64,000 bases of DNA, taken from NCBI RefSeq assembly GCF_900142655.1, contig NZ_FRBQ01000003.1, forward strand, positions 185,750 to 249,749, read 5' to 3'. The notes beneath the pieces are model-generated. The model saw only the letters and a list, made by a program, of their open reading frames with translations, searched no databases and was not told the DNA's origin. The DNA is from Phytopseudomonas punonensis (GTDB taxonomy: Bacteria > Pseudomonadota > Gammaproteobacteria > Pseudomonadales > Pseudomonadaceae). How positions within the stretch are numbered: position 1 is the stretch's first letter; each line of letters starts with the position of its first letter. The translations under genes were made by a program, and so were the position numbers. Below, piece after piece: positions 11,043 to 18,695 of this stretch.

Positions 11043-11062
11043 GCTGATGGCTCGCTAAATAG

Positions 11063-11722
11063 TTAGGCGGGGCGGTGACGTGTCAGGCGGCGCTCAACCG
11101 AGCCCGCCGCTGCGTCGATCGCCAGTGTGACCAGCCAGTAGCACAGCGCTACGGCCAGGTAGATTTCCAGGGGGGCGTAACTTTGCGAAATGGCCTGCTT
11201 GGCGGCGTACATGAACTCCTCCACGGAGACGATGGACAGCAGCGCCGAGTCTTTAACCAGGCCGATGAGCAGTCCGGTAGCCGGAGGGATGGCGACGGGC
11301 AACGCTTGCTGCAGGGCCACGTCTCGTAAGGTGCTCCAGCGTGACAGCCCCAGCACGCGGCAGGCCTCGAACTGCCCGCGCGGGATGGACGCGAAAGCGG
11401 CCCCCAGCACCTGTGCCAGGTAAGGCCCGTAGTAAAGGCTCAGGGCGGTTACTCCAACTGCAGGCGATGACAGCGTGATGCCGTATTCAGGCAGGATGAA
11501 GAACAGCACGTAGATCAGCACCAGCAGCGGCAGGCCGAGGATGAAGTCGCAGTAAAGGCGGCCCGCTGTCTTCAAGGCACGGCTGGAGCTGCGCAGCTCG
11601 GTCCAGGTCAGCAATGCGGCAAAGCCGAGCGCCATCAGCGCGGCGATCAGCGACAGCACCAGGCTGTAGAGCAGGCCATTCAGCAGCGGTGCGGCGTATT
11701 GCCCGATAACGGTGAAATCCAT
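11063..11722 (-). CDS. amino acid ABC transporter permease (second)
   Basis: 219 residues with about five membrane helices and the HisM/GlnP-type permease loop (EACRVLGLSRWSTLRDVALQQ, near residues 130-150) that docks to the ATPase. Starts at ATG 11722, sharing a base with the end of the first permease gene, which indicates translational coupling. The pair would form the heterodimeric channel of a polar amino acid importer. No ATPase gene is present in the operon. Confidence 0.92.
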   Translation of the reverse strand: MDFTVIGQYAAPLLNGLLYSLVLSLIAALMALGFAALLTWTELRSSSRALKTAGRLYCDFILGLPLLVLIYVLFFILPEYGITLSSPAVGVTALSLYYGPYLAQVLGAAFASIPRGQFEACRVLGLSRWSTLRDVALQQALPVAIPPATGLLIGLVKDSALLSIVSVEEFMYAAKQAISQSYAPLEIYLAVALCYWLVTLAIDAAAGSVERRLTRHRPA

Positions 11723-12375
11723 CAGTTGGCCCTCGCCCTGTCGAGCCGTGTTTGCAGGCGACGGGCCAGCAAAAGAATCGGCCAGCAGATCAGCAGGTAG
11801 CCAAGCACGATGGGCAACATCACGGGCGTCGCTTCGTAAGTTCTGGCAATGATCAATTGCCCGGCGTAGGTCAATTCGGTCACGGCAATAACCGAGGCCA
11901 ACGGTGTGGTCTTGACGATCAGGGTGAACTCGTTGACCAGCGCCGGCAGGCTACCGCGCAGTGCCTGCGGTGCCAGCACATAGCGCCAGCACTGAAAACG
12001 TGTCAGCCCCGACACTCTGGCGGCCTCGCGCTGGCCGCGCGGCACGGCTGCGTAATTGGCGCGCAGTATCTCGGCAGTGTAGGCCGCGCTATTGAGCCCG
12101 ATCGCCAGGATGGCGGCGAGCAATGGCTTGCCGCCCAGGCCGATCAGCGGCAGTGAGAAGAACACCAGAAACAGTTGCACGATGGAGGGCGTACCGCGCA
12201 TCAGGCTGACGTACAGTCTGGCCGCACTGCGCAGCAGCAGAAAACGCTGCTCGCGCAGCCACCAGATCACATGGCCGAACAGAAAGCTGATGATCGCCGC
12301 GGTGATCGTCAGCTCCAGCGTGGCCATCAGCCCGGTGGCCAACTCTGGAACGGCCTTCGACATCTGTGCAAACAC
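11722..12375 (-). CDS. amino acid ABC transporter permease (first)
   Basis: 217 residues, inner membrane, HisQ/GlnP-type. It has five hydrophobic helices and the conserved cytoplasmic loop REAARVSGLTRFQCWRYVLA, followed by PQALRGSLPALVNEF. It starts 3 bp after the middle DUF1989 gene and runs into the second permease. Together with the binding protein at 13660-14508 it forms the uptake system of this operon. Confidence 0.92.
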   Translation of the reverse strand: MFAQMSKAVPELATGLMATLELTITAAIISFLFGHVIWWLREQRFLLLRSAARLYVSLMRGTPSIVQLFLVFFSLPLIGLGGKPLLAAILAIGLNSAAYTAEILRANYAAVPRGQREAARVSGLTRFQCWRYVLAPQALRGSLPALVNEFTLIVKTTPLASVIAVTELTYAGQLIIARTYEATPVMLPIVLGYLLICWPILLLARRLQTRLDRARAN

Positions 12376-12378
12376 GGG

Positions 12379-13020
12379 TTACTCCGGGAAGTCGCTCAGG
12401 TTTTCGGCCACCGACATCGCGACCGCGCCGGGCTGGTCGTTACCCGCAATACCGGTGCAGCAGGTCGATACCACGAACAGCATGTCCTGAACGACGCGGC
12501 AGGTGATCTTGTCGCCTGCTTTGACGGTGCTGGGTTTCGGATGAATGCTGCCGTCTCGTTCCAGCGCCACGTGCATGAACAGGTTGATCGGGTCCGGCAG
12601 TTTCGGTTGTGCGCGGCCCAGGCGAGCGAGTTCAGCCTGCAGCGACTCGACGCAGCCGGTCCCGGCGTAGCCCCGGCTGCGAAGGAACGCGGTCGTCGAG
12701 GCGGGCAGCAGCAGGTCATGTTTACCGATGCTGTCCTTGCCCAGCACCATGACGGGACGGCGGCGATTGTTGACCAGACGCATGCCCGAGCCGAGCACGT
12801 AGGAGTTGCTGAATACGCGGGTGTGGTGAACCGAAAGGTGCACCATGGGATCGGCTTCGCTGAAGCCGAACAGGCTGGCCACGGCACCGTCGTCCAGCGC
12901 TTCGATGCGCAGCAGCTGGCCGCGTTTCACCGCGATGGCGCCAGCGCATCCCGCAGCCACGTCGACCCGGCACATGGGTAACGGCGCCCGATCCAGGATG
13001 TGTTCTTTCATGATGAGCAT
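12379..13020 (-). CDS. DUF1989 protein, divergent middle paralogue
   Basis: 213 residues, recognisable as DUF1989 by overall pattern (KHD at 100-102, PINLF at 144-148) but divergent at two conserved places. The HRNCxDN element of the other two copies reads GTGCVES (about 120-126), and SxCPQD reads STCCTG (185-190). The cysteines are kept while the neighbouring polar residues are lost. It starts at ATG 13020 with GAGG that overlaps the last codons of the preceding gene, so translation is coupled. It may be the partner subunit of a heteromer with the first paralogue, as CgdA and CgdB pair, or a non-catalytic copy. Substrate unknown. Confidence 0.8.
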   Translation of the reverse strand: MLIMKEHILDRAPLPMCRVDVAAGCAGAIAVKRGQLLRIEALDDGAVASLFGFSEADPMVHLSVHHTRVFSNSYVLGSGMRLVNNRRRPVMVLGKDSIGKHDLLLPASTTAFLRSRGYAGTGCVESLQAELARLGRAQPKLPDPINLFMHVALERDGSIHPKPSTVKAGDKITCRVVQDMLFVVSTCCTGIAGNDQPGAVAMSVAENLSDFPE

Positions 13021-13024
13021 GTTC

Positions 13025-13663
13025 TTATCCTCGGGCGGCGTGAGCGGGCACGTCGTCAGTGATGCGAATGTCGATGGGGGTCACTTGCAGGCCATTGCCC
13101 GGGATGATGTCCTGAGGGCAGGAGGAGACCGCGCAGACCAGGTTCTTCAACGCCTTGAAGACGACATAATCGTTCGGGCGGCTGATCGGATCGGTGACCT
13201 GCATGCGGCCGTCGGCGGTCACCGGGCCGTTTTGAAACAGGTTGAAGGGCTCCGGAACGTTCACCGCCAGCACGCCATAATCGACCAGGCCCTCGTGCAT
13301 GTTGTCGAGGCAGTTGCGGTGGCCCTCCACGCCGAAATCGACGCTGAAGCGAGTGGCGTCACAGGCCGGCACGTTGGCGTCATGTACGCCGACGGTATCT
13401 GCCAGCACTTCAAGCAATGGCTCGTCGTTATTGGAGTAGAGGCAGTGGCCCACCTTGAAGAACAGTGAGCCAAGCCGCCGCCGGGTGTGAACGGGAGACA
13501 GGTACTCGGCCGTGTTTTCATGGACGACTGCGACGAAGTCAGCGGCCTGCTGCCCCTCGGAATCAACCACCTGGATGTACTGGCCTGCTCGTACCTCAAA
13601 AGTACGGCCATGGCCGGCGGGGACGTGCACGTGGTTATGTTGGCAAGGCATGGGAGGGCTCAC
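13025..13663 (-). CDS. DUF1989 (urea carboxylase-associated) protein, first paralogue
   Basis: 212 residues. Family elements seen are GVHD at 92-95, Cys101, HRNCLDN at 115-121, FNLF at 140-143 and SCPQD at 181-185. The likely start is GTG 13663, overlapping the TGA of the binding-protein gene by GTGA; ATG 13651 is an alternative. Proteins of this family accompany urea/guanidine carboxylases, where they deiminate carboxyguanidine. Here the companion genes are an amino-acid-type ABC importer instead, so the true substrate is open. Confidence 0.85.
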   Translation of the reverse strand: MSPPMPCQHNHVHVPAGHGRTFEVRAGQYIQVVDSEGQQAADFVAVVHENTAEYLSPVHTRRRLGSLFFKVGHCLYSNNDEPLLEVLADTVGVHDANVPACDATRFSVDFGVEGHRNCLDNMHEGLVDYGVLAVNVPEPFNLFQNGPVTADGRMQVTDPISRPNDYVVFKALKNLVCAVSSCPQDIIPGNGLQVTPIDIRITDDVPAHAARG

Positions 13664-14508
13664 TTGGTTGGGATGAAGTCGGTGGACGGCAGTTCAAACG
13701 TCACGCCGAGGTATTGCTGTTGCAGCTTCTGCAGTTCTCCAGACGCCTTGAGGGCAAGAATTTCGTCGCTGATGAGTTGGTTCAGGCGTTCGTCATCCTT
13801 TCGGGTCGCCCAGCTGATCCATTGGCTGTCTCCGAGCTCGCCAACCTGTTTCAACTTGCCCGGCAGCTTTTGCGCAAGGCCGCCGAGCACGGTGATGTCG
13901 TCGAACACGAAATCGGCGCGGCGTGTCATCAGTGTCGCCAGCGTCTGGTCGACACTGTCCACGCTGACGATCTTGATCGTTTCCAGCCCCTTGGCCTTCA
14001 GTTCGGTGTTGAATTGCTTGAGTAGCTGCTCTGGAGCGGTCGTGGTCTTGACGGCGGCCGTCAGGCCGGCGAGTGACTCGACCGTCAGCGGCTTGGCCGC
14101 GATGCGCTGCTCGTCGGCACGGACCAGTACGGCATTCACGCTCTTGCCGAACGGCACAGTGAACAGCACCTTGTCGGCGCGCTCGGCGGTGACGTTGAGC
14201 GAAGAGCCTTCTGCATCCACCGAGCCGGCGATGAGTGCCGGGATGATGCCGCTGAAGGCCATCTTCTGATACTCGAGCTGGACGCCCAGCCTGGCCGCCA
14301 CGTGCTTCATGATCTCGGGGGCGTAGCCAACGATGTTGCCAGCGTCGTCGGTGTATTCGTAAGGCGCGAAGGTGGGGTCGATGGCGACCACCAATTTGCC
14401 CTTGGCCTTCACCTCATCGAGGGTGTCAGCGCTGGCGGAGCAGGCGATGCCGAAGCCCAGGGTCAGGGCGGCGAATGTCAGGGCAAAACGGGAAGTGAAC
14501 GTCTTCAT
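13660..14508 (-). CDS. amino acid ABC transporter substrate-binding protein
   Basis: 282 residues with a signal peptide (cleavage after about Ala27, CSASA-DT) and a class 3 solute-binding fold (SBP_bac_3). The arginine that grips the alpha-carboxylate in this family is kept (LNVTAERAD, Arg110), as is the acidic site for the alpha-amino group (FVFDD, 203-204). The ligand is therefore probably an alpha-amino acid or close analogue. This is the first gene of the six-gene operon, 198 bp downstream of the rpiR-type gene, with an operator-like palindrome between them. Confidence 0.92.
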   Translation of the reverse strand: MKTFTSRFALTFAALTLGFGIACSASADTLDEVKAKGKLVVAIDPTFAPYEYTDDAGNIVGYAPEIMKHVAARLGVQLEYQKMAFSGIIPALIAGSVDAEGSSLNVTAERADKVLFTVPFGKSVNAVLVRADEQRIAAKPLTVESLAGLTAAVKTTTAPEQLLKQFNTELKAKGLETIKIVSVDSVDQTLATLMTRRADFVFDDITVLGGLAQKLPGKLKQVGELGDSQWISWATRKDDERLNQLISDEILALKASGELQKLQQQYLGVTFELPSTDFIPTK

Positions 14509-14627
14509 GATGAGCGCCTTGGGTCGTGGGGGCCAAGGGGCTATCGCAGGAAGTGTGCCAGGATTTCAAAAGGCAGGAGGAGGCTTGGATTTAACCTTAT
14601 GGAACAGTGGTTTCAGTTTATTAATTT

Positions 14628-14638
14628 ATGAAATTCAT
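14628..14638. promoter_or_regulatory. candidate RpiR operator
   Basis: ATGAAATTCAT is a near-perfect palindrome (only the central base breaks symmetry) in an AT-rich patch (14590-14660) between the RpiR gene and the binding-protein gene. RpiR regulators bind short AT-rich palindromes, so this is a reasonable control site for the DUF1989 operon. Confidence 0.35.
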
Positions 14639-14706
14639 GTTTCTTTTTTGGGTGCGGCATGGCGTCAATCGCCCTGATTTGGGATGGCGCGCTCTTTGTT
14701 GGTGCG

Positions 14707-15597
14707 CTATCGGCCGCTTTCCAGTTCATCGAGTCGTTGGTGAAGTAGCTCCGTTCTTTCCAGGTGCGATGCCTTGCTGCCACTCAGCTCCTTGCCCACC
14801 AGGGAGCAAAGCAGGTTGGTAATGGCGGCGACACCGGCGTTACTGTCGAACATCAGCGTACTTTCGGTATGGCAGCGAACGATCCAGGTGGCCAGGCGGG
14901 CAGGGCTGCCGGCCAGCACATCTGCCAGGTAGAGCATGCGAACGCCAAGCTCGGACATCGCCACCATGCTCGCTTCCAGCGCCGGCATGCGTCGGCGCAG
15001 GCCGATGCAGATGGCCAGGTCATCCTTGCCAAGCGATGCGAGGTATTCGGCGAGGCTGTCTCCAGGGGAAGGCAGCAGCATGATGTCGCCGCGTACCTGG
15101 ATCAGGTTGCTGCGAAACATGTGGGCGATGGTTTGGCTATGCCGGAAACCGATGATGACGACACGTCTGGCGCCGGCGATGGCTTGGGCCGCATCGAGGA
15201 GTTCTTTGCGATTCAGCGACTGGTAGGTCTCATAGATATTGGCAATCTCCTGATCCAGATGATGCTGGATGAGATCGTCAGAGCTGCTCTCGCTGCGCCC
15301 TCGGTCCTGCAGATAGAGCGGCGAACCACTACCGCGCGACTCACGTGCCTCGCGACGTGCTTCGTCATAGGAGGTGTAGCCCAGCGTGCGGAAAAAACGC
15401 GTGGTGGTGGCCTTCGATACACCCGCATGGCCGGCCAGTTCGGTAGCCGTCTGCATGGCCAACTGGCCCGGAGAGGCCAGGATGACGTCGGAGAGCTTCT
15501 GCTCCACCGCGGACATCGCTTCGTAGCGCGCCTTGATTCTTCCCTCCAGCGAAGTCGAGGAGAGGGGAGCGGATGGGGTCTTGCTGATACGGGGCAT
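14707..15597 (-). CDS. MurR/RpiR family transcriptional regulator
   Basis: 296 residues. An N-terminal HTH_6 domain (about 15-95) has the recognition segment ATELAGHAGVSKATTTRFFR, and a SIS domain (about 125-265) contains RRVVIIGFRHSQTIAHMF. SIS domains usually sense phosphosugars, but RpiR-type proteins also control amino acid and nitrogen-compound operons. It lies upstream of and on the same strand as the DUF1989/ABC operon with a 198-bp gap, which makes it the obvious regulator of that operon. Confidence 0.9.
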   Translation of the reverse strand: MPRISKTPSAPLSSTSLEGRIKARYEAMSAVEQKLSDVILASPGQLAMQTATELAGHAGVSKATTTRFFRTLGYTSYDEARREARESRGSGSPLYLQDRGRSESSSDDLIQHHLDQEIANIYETYQSLNRKELLDAAQAIAGARRVVIIGFRHSQTIAHMFRSNLIQVRGDIMLLPSPGDSLAEYLASLGKDDLAICIGLRRRMPALEASMVAMSELGVRMLYLADVLAGSPARLATWIVRCHTESTLMFDSNAGVAAITNLLCSLVGKELSGSKASHLERTELLHQRLDELESGR

Positions 15598-15957
15598 GAA
15601 AGGGCTCTGGGTGCAGGCGATTTGGGCCCGAGTCTAGCCGCAAACCTCTAGCCAGGCGTATACCCTGTCGGCCGCCCCTCGAGCGCCTGGCGCTTGCGTT
15701 CTCTTCCAGGCCCATGGATTGCTCGCGCAGTGAGCCCTTACCGGTGGGCTCGCCCAGCAGCATCGTCAAGTCGCTTGAAAAAACGCACCCTGATTGCAGG
15801 TGCTCGTCGCGGTGGATTTTCTTGAGAATCAGCCGCAGTTGGCCCGTATAATCGCGGGTAACTTTTTGTGTCGGCCTTCTAATGGTGGAAAGCCTGCGGG
15901 CTATCACGGGCGATGTCAGAGTCGCTCCCGGCAATTTTTCGTTTGAGGAAAGGGTCA
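15598..15957. other. intergenic region upstream of rpiR-type gene and hitA
   Basis: A 360-bp gap between divergent genes. On the plus strand TATAAT (15847-15852) with TTGAGA (15822-15827, spacing 19) is a possible hitA promoter, and a strong SD, GAGGAAAGG, precedes the hitA ATG. A minus-strand frame across part of it (to 15958) looks like noise. Confidence 0.5.
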
Positions 15958-16974
15958 ATGTCTGCTCATCGAGTAATGGGTCTGGCGCGGGCGATCGCCG
16001 CGGGTGTGTTGTCTTCCCTGCTGTTCGCCACCGGTGTGCAGGCTGATGACGCGGTAACCCTGACGCTGTACAACGGCCAGCACGAAGCCACCGGCAAGGC
16101 CGTGGCAGCAGCGTTCGAGAAGAAGACCGGCATCAAGGTGCTTATTCGCAAGGGTGGTGGCGGCCAACTGGCCAACCAGATCGCCGAGGAAGGCGAGCGC
16201 TCGCCGGCCGACATCATCTACACCGAAGAAGCACCGCCGCTGATCAAGCTCGGCAGCCAGGGCCTGTTGGCCAAAGTCGATGACAGCACCCTCAAGCAGA
16301 TCGATGCCAAGTTCTCCGACGACAACGGCAACTGGATCGGCATCACTTCGCGCGTGCGCGTGCTGGCCTACAACCCGGATCTGGTCACCGAGGCCGAGTT
16401 GCCGAAGAGCGTGCTGGAAGTGGCTGACCCCGAGTGGGCTGGCAAGATCGCCTTCGTGCCGAGCAGCGGTGAGTTCCTCGGCCAGACCGCCGCGGTCATC
16501 CGCCTCAACGGCCGCGAAGCCGCCGAAGAATGGCTGACCGGCCTCAAGGCCTTCGGTAGCACCTACACCAATAACGTGATCGCCATGAAGGCGGTGGAGA
16601 ACGGCGAGGTCGGCGCTGCGCTGGTCAACAGTTATTACTGGACGGCGCTGAAGAAAGAGAAGGGCGAGCTGAAGTCCAAGCTGCATTACTTCGCCGATGG
16701 TGATGCCGGCGGTCTGTCGAGTGTGTCTGGTGCCGCAGTGGTCAAGGCCAGCAAGCACCCGAAAGAGGCGCAGCAGCTTCTTGCCTTCATGATCAGCGAG
16801 GAGGGCCAGAAGGCCGTGCTCACCCAGTCCGCCGAATACCCGGTCAACCCCAAGGTGGCGGCCGATCCGCTGCTCAAACCCTATGACCAGCTCAAGCCGC
16901 CGGCCATCACCGCTGCGCAGATCGGCCTGGCCGAGGATGCTCTGGAGTTGCAACGCGAAGTGGGTATGAACTGA
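15958..16974 (+). CDS. hitA: ferric iron ABC transporter, periplasmic binding protein
   Basis: 338 residues of the FbpA/HitA/FutA family that carries Fe3+ through the periplasm. A signal peptide ends near VQA-DD. Expected iron ligands are present: His in YNGQHE, Glu in the IYTEEAPPL region and the tandem tyrosines of NSYYW. ATG 15958 is chosen over an upstream frame start (15913) because GAGGAAAGG lies just before it and the signal peptide follows directly. hitB starts 2 bp after its stop. Confidence 0.93.
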   Translation: MSAHRVMGLARAIAAGVLSSLLFATGVQADDAVTLTLYNGQHEATGKAVAAAFEKKTGIKVLIRKGGGGQLANQIAEEGERSPADIIYTEEAPPLIKLGSQGLLAKVDDSTLKQIDAKFSDDNGNWIGITSRVRVLAYNPDLVTEAELPKSVLEVADPEWAGKIAFVPSSGEFLGQTAAVIRLNGREAAEEWLTGLKAFGSTYTNNVIAMKAVENGEVGAALVNSYYWTALKKEKGELKSKLHYFADGDAGGLSSVSGAAVVKASKHPKEAQQLLAFMISEEGQKAVLTQSAEYPVNPKVAADPLLKPYDQLKPPAITAAQIGLAEDALELQREVGMN

Positions 16975-16976
16975 TC

Positions 16977-18551
16977 ATGCAGCCTCAGGCGGTTACGCCA
17001 GAATTGCCGCTGCCTGCGGTTACCGTCAGCACGCGTCGTCGCAAGGCACCACCGATCTGGCTGCAGCTTCCCGTGCTGGCGCTGCTGCTGCTCGCCGCGC
17101 TGCCGCTGTTCTTCGTGGTGGTGCGGGCGGCCCAGGTCGGGCCCCATGAAGCCTTCGCGCTGCTGTGGCGACCATTCGTGTTCGGCCTGTTGGCTAACAC
17201 CCTGAAACTGATGGTGCTGGTGACTCTGGGCTGTGCGCTGCTTGGCCTCGCCCTGGCCTGGCTGGTGGAACGCAGTGACCTGCGCTGGCGCCGGCACTGG
17301 AACGTGCTGCTGTGCCTGCCGTTCGCCATTCCCTCGTTCGTCAGCGGCTTTACCTGGGTGTCGATCAGCCCGCTGTTCGAGGGCCTGGGCGGCACCGTGC
17401 TGGTGATGATCCTGTCCAAGTACCCGCTGATCTACCTGCCGGTGGTGGCAGTGCTGCGCAACCTTGACCCGGCCATGGAAGAGTCGGCGCGGATGCTTGG
17501 CTGCAGTCGCCGCCAGGTGTTTTGGCGGGTCACGCTGCCACTGCTGCGCCCGGTGCTGATGGCCACCAGTTTGCTGGTGGCGGTGCATATGCTGGTCGAG
17601 TTCGGCGCGCCATCCATCATGCGCTATCAGACCTTCACCACCGCCATTTACCAGCAGTTCGAGCTTGAGTTCAGCGGCAGCAACGCGGCAATGCTGTCGG
17701 CGCTGCTGCTGGGGCTGTGCATGTTGCTCTTGTGGGGCGAGTTCCGCCTGCGCGGGCGTGGCTTTGCGCGTACCGGCCAGGGTGTAGCGCGCAGCGCAGC
17801 GAGGGTTCGCCTGGGCCGCTGGAGCGTACCCGCTCAGTTGATGCTGCTGGCGCTGGTGGCCATCGGCTGCGGCGTGCCGCTGGTGATGCTGGGGTTCTGG
17901 ATCGTCGAAGGCAGCTCGGCCAGCTTCCCGGTGGTGGAAATCGCCGAGACGCTGTGGTCGTCGCTGACCTATTCCTTTGGCGGCGCCTTGTTCAGTTGCC
18001 TGCTGGCGTTGCCGGTGTGTCTGGTGGTAGTGCGCTATTACGGGCGTATGGCAACGCTCGCCGATCGCCTGCCGTATCTGCTGCACGCCTTGCCGGGTTT
18101 GGTGATCGCCTTGTCGCTGGTGTTCTTCGCCCTCGGCTACGTACCGGCGCTGTACCAGACGAGCATCCTGCTGCTGCTGGCCTATGCGCTGCTGTTCATG
18201 CCGATGGCCCAGGGGCCGATTCGCGTGGCGCTTGAAAAGGCCTCGCCGCAGCTGGAAGAGGCTGCACGCACGCTGGGGCACACGCCGATTGCCACCTTTC
18301 TGCGGGTGACCTTGCCGATCATCTCGCCGGCCATTGGTGCCGGCTTCGTGCTGGTATTTCTCGACTGCATGAAAGAGCTGACTGCCACGTTGATTCTCGG
18401 CCCGACCGGCCTGGAAACACTGGCTACCAAGGTCTGGTCGCACACCGGCAACCTCGAATACGCCGGCGCTGCGCCTTATGCCGCGCTGATCGTGCTGGTC
18501 TCGGGCCTGCCGGTTTATTTACTGACCACCCGCGCTTACCGGCGTTCCTGA
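16977..18551 (+). CDS. hitB: ferric iron ABC transporter permease
   Basis: 524-residue double-length inner-membrane permease (FbpB/HitB type) with about 12 helices. The two halves each carry the ATPase-docking EAA loop: EESARMLGCSRRQVFWRV (about residues 165-180) and EEAARTLGHTPIATFLRV (about 425-440). It takes Fe3+ from HitA. No cognate ATPase gene follows; the next gene is a multicopper oxidase. Confidence 0.93.
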   Translation: MQPQAVTPELPLPAVTVSTRRRKAPPIWLQLPVLALLLLAALPLFFVVVRAAQVGPHEAFALLWRPFVFGLLANTLKLMVLVTLGCALLGLALAWLVERSDLRWRRHWNVLLCLPFAIPSFVSGFTWVSISPLFEGLGGTVLVMILSKYPLIYLPVVAVLRNLDPAMEESARMLGCSRRQVFWRVTLPLLRPVLMATSLLVAVHMLVEFGAPSIMRYQTFTTAIYQQFELEFSGSNAAMLSALLLGLCMLLLWGEFRLRGRGFARTGQGVARSAARVRLGRWSVPAQLMLLALVAIGCGVPLVMLGFWIVEGSSASFPVVEIAETLWSSLTYSFGGALFSCLLALPVCLVVVRYYGRMATLADRLPYLLHALPGLVIALSLVFFALGYVPALYQTSILLLLAYALLFMPMAQGPIRVALEKASPQLEEAARTLGHTPIATFLRVTLPIISPAIGAGFVLVFLDCMKELTATLILGPTGLETLATKVWSHTGNLEYAGAAPYAALIVLVSGLPVYLLTTRAYRRS

Positions 18552-18695
18552 GCATGGGCGAGGCGCGATGTCACGGTGTCGCGGCTTAACGCCCCGGCGC
18601 TCAAGGTGTATCGTTCGCAGCTCTCCAGCGCCCGCAGAGGCGCCCCGAAATTACCTGATTAGCGTTACCGCAGTCCCGCTTCAGGAGCAGGCTCC

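Noticed and set aside
14509..14706. Guanidine (ykkC-type) riboswitch before the DUF1989 operon
   Set aside because: I looked because DUF1989 is linked to guanidine; the AT-rich gap lacks recognisable ykkC/mini-ykkC ACGR loops or a terminator stem.
16881..18443. 520-codon minus-strand open frame opposite hitB
   Set aside because: Gln/His/Arg-rich low-complexity shadow of a Leu-rich membrane protein gene.
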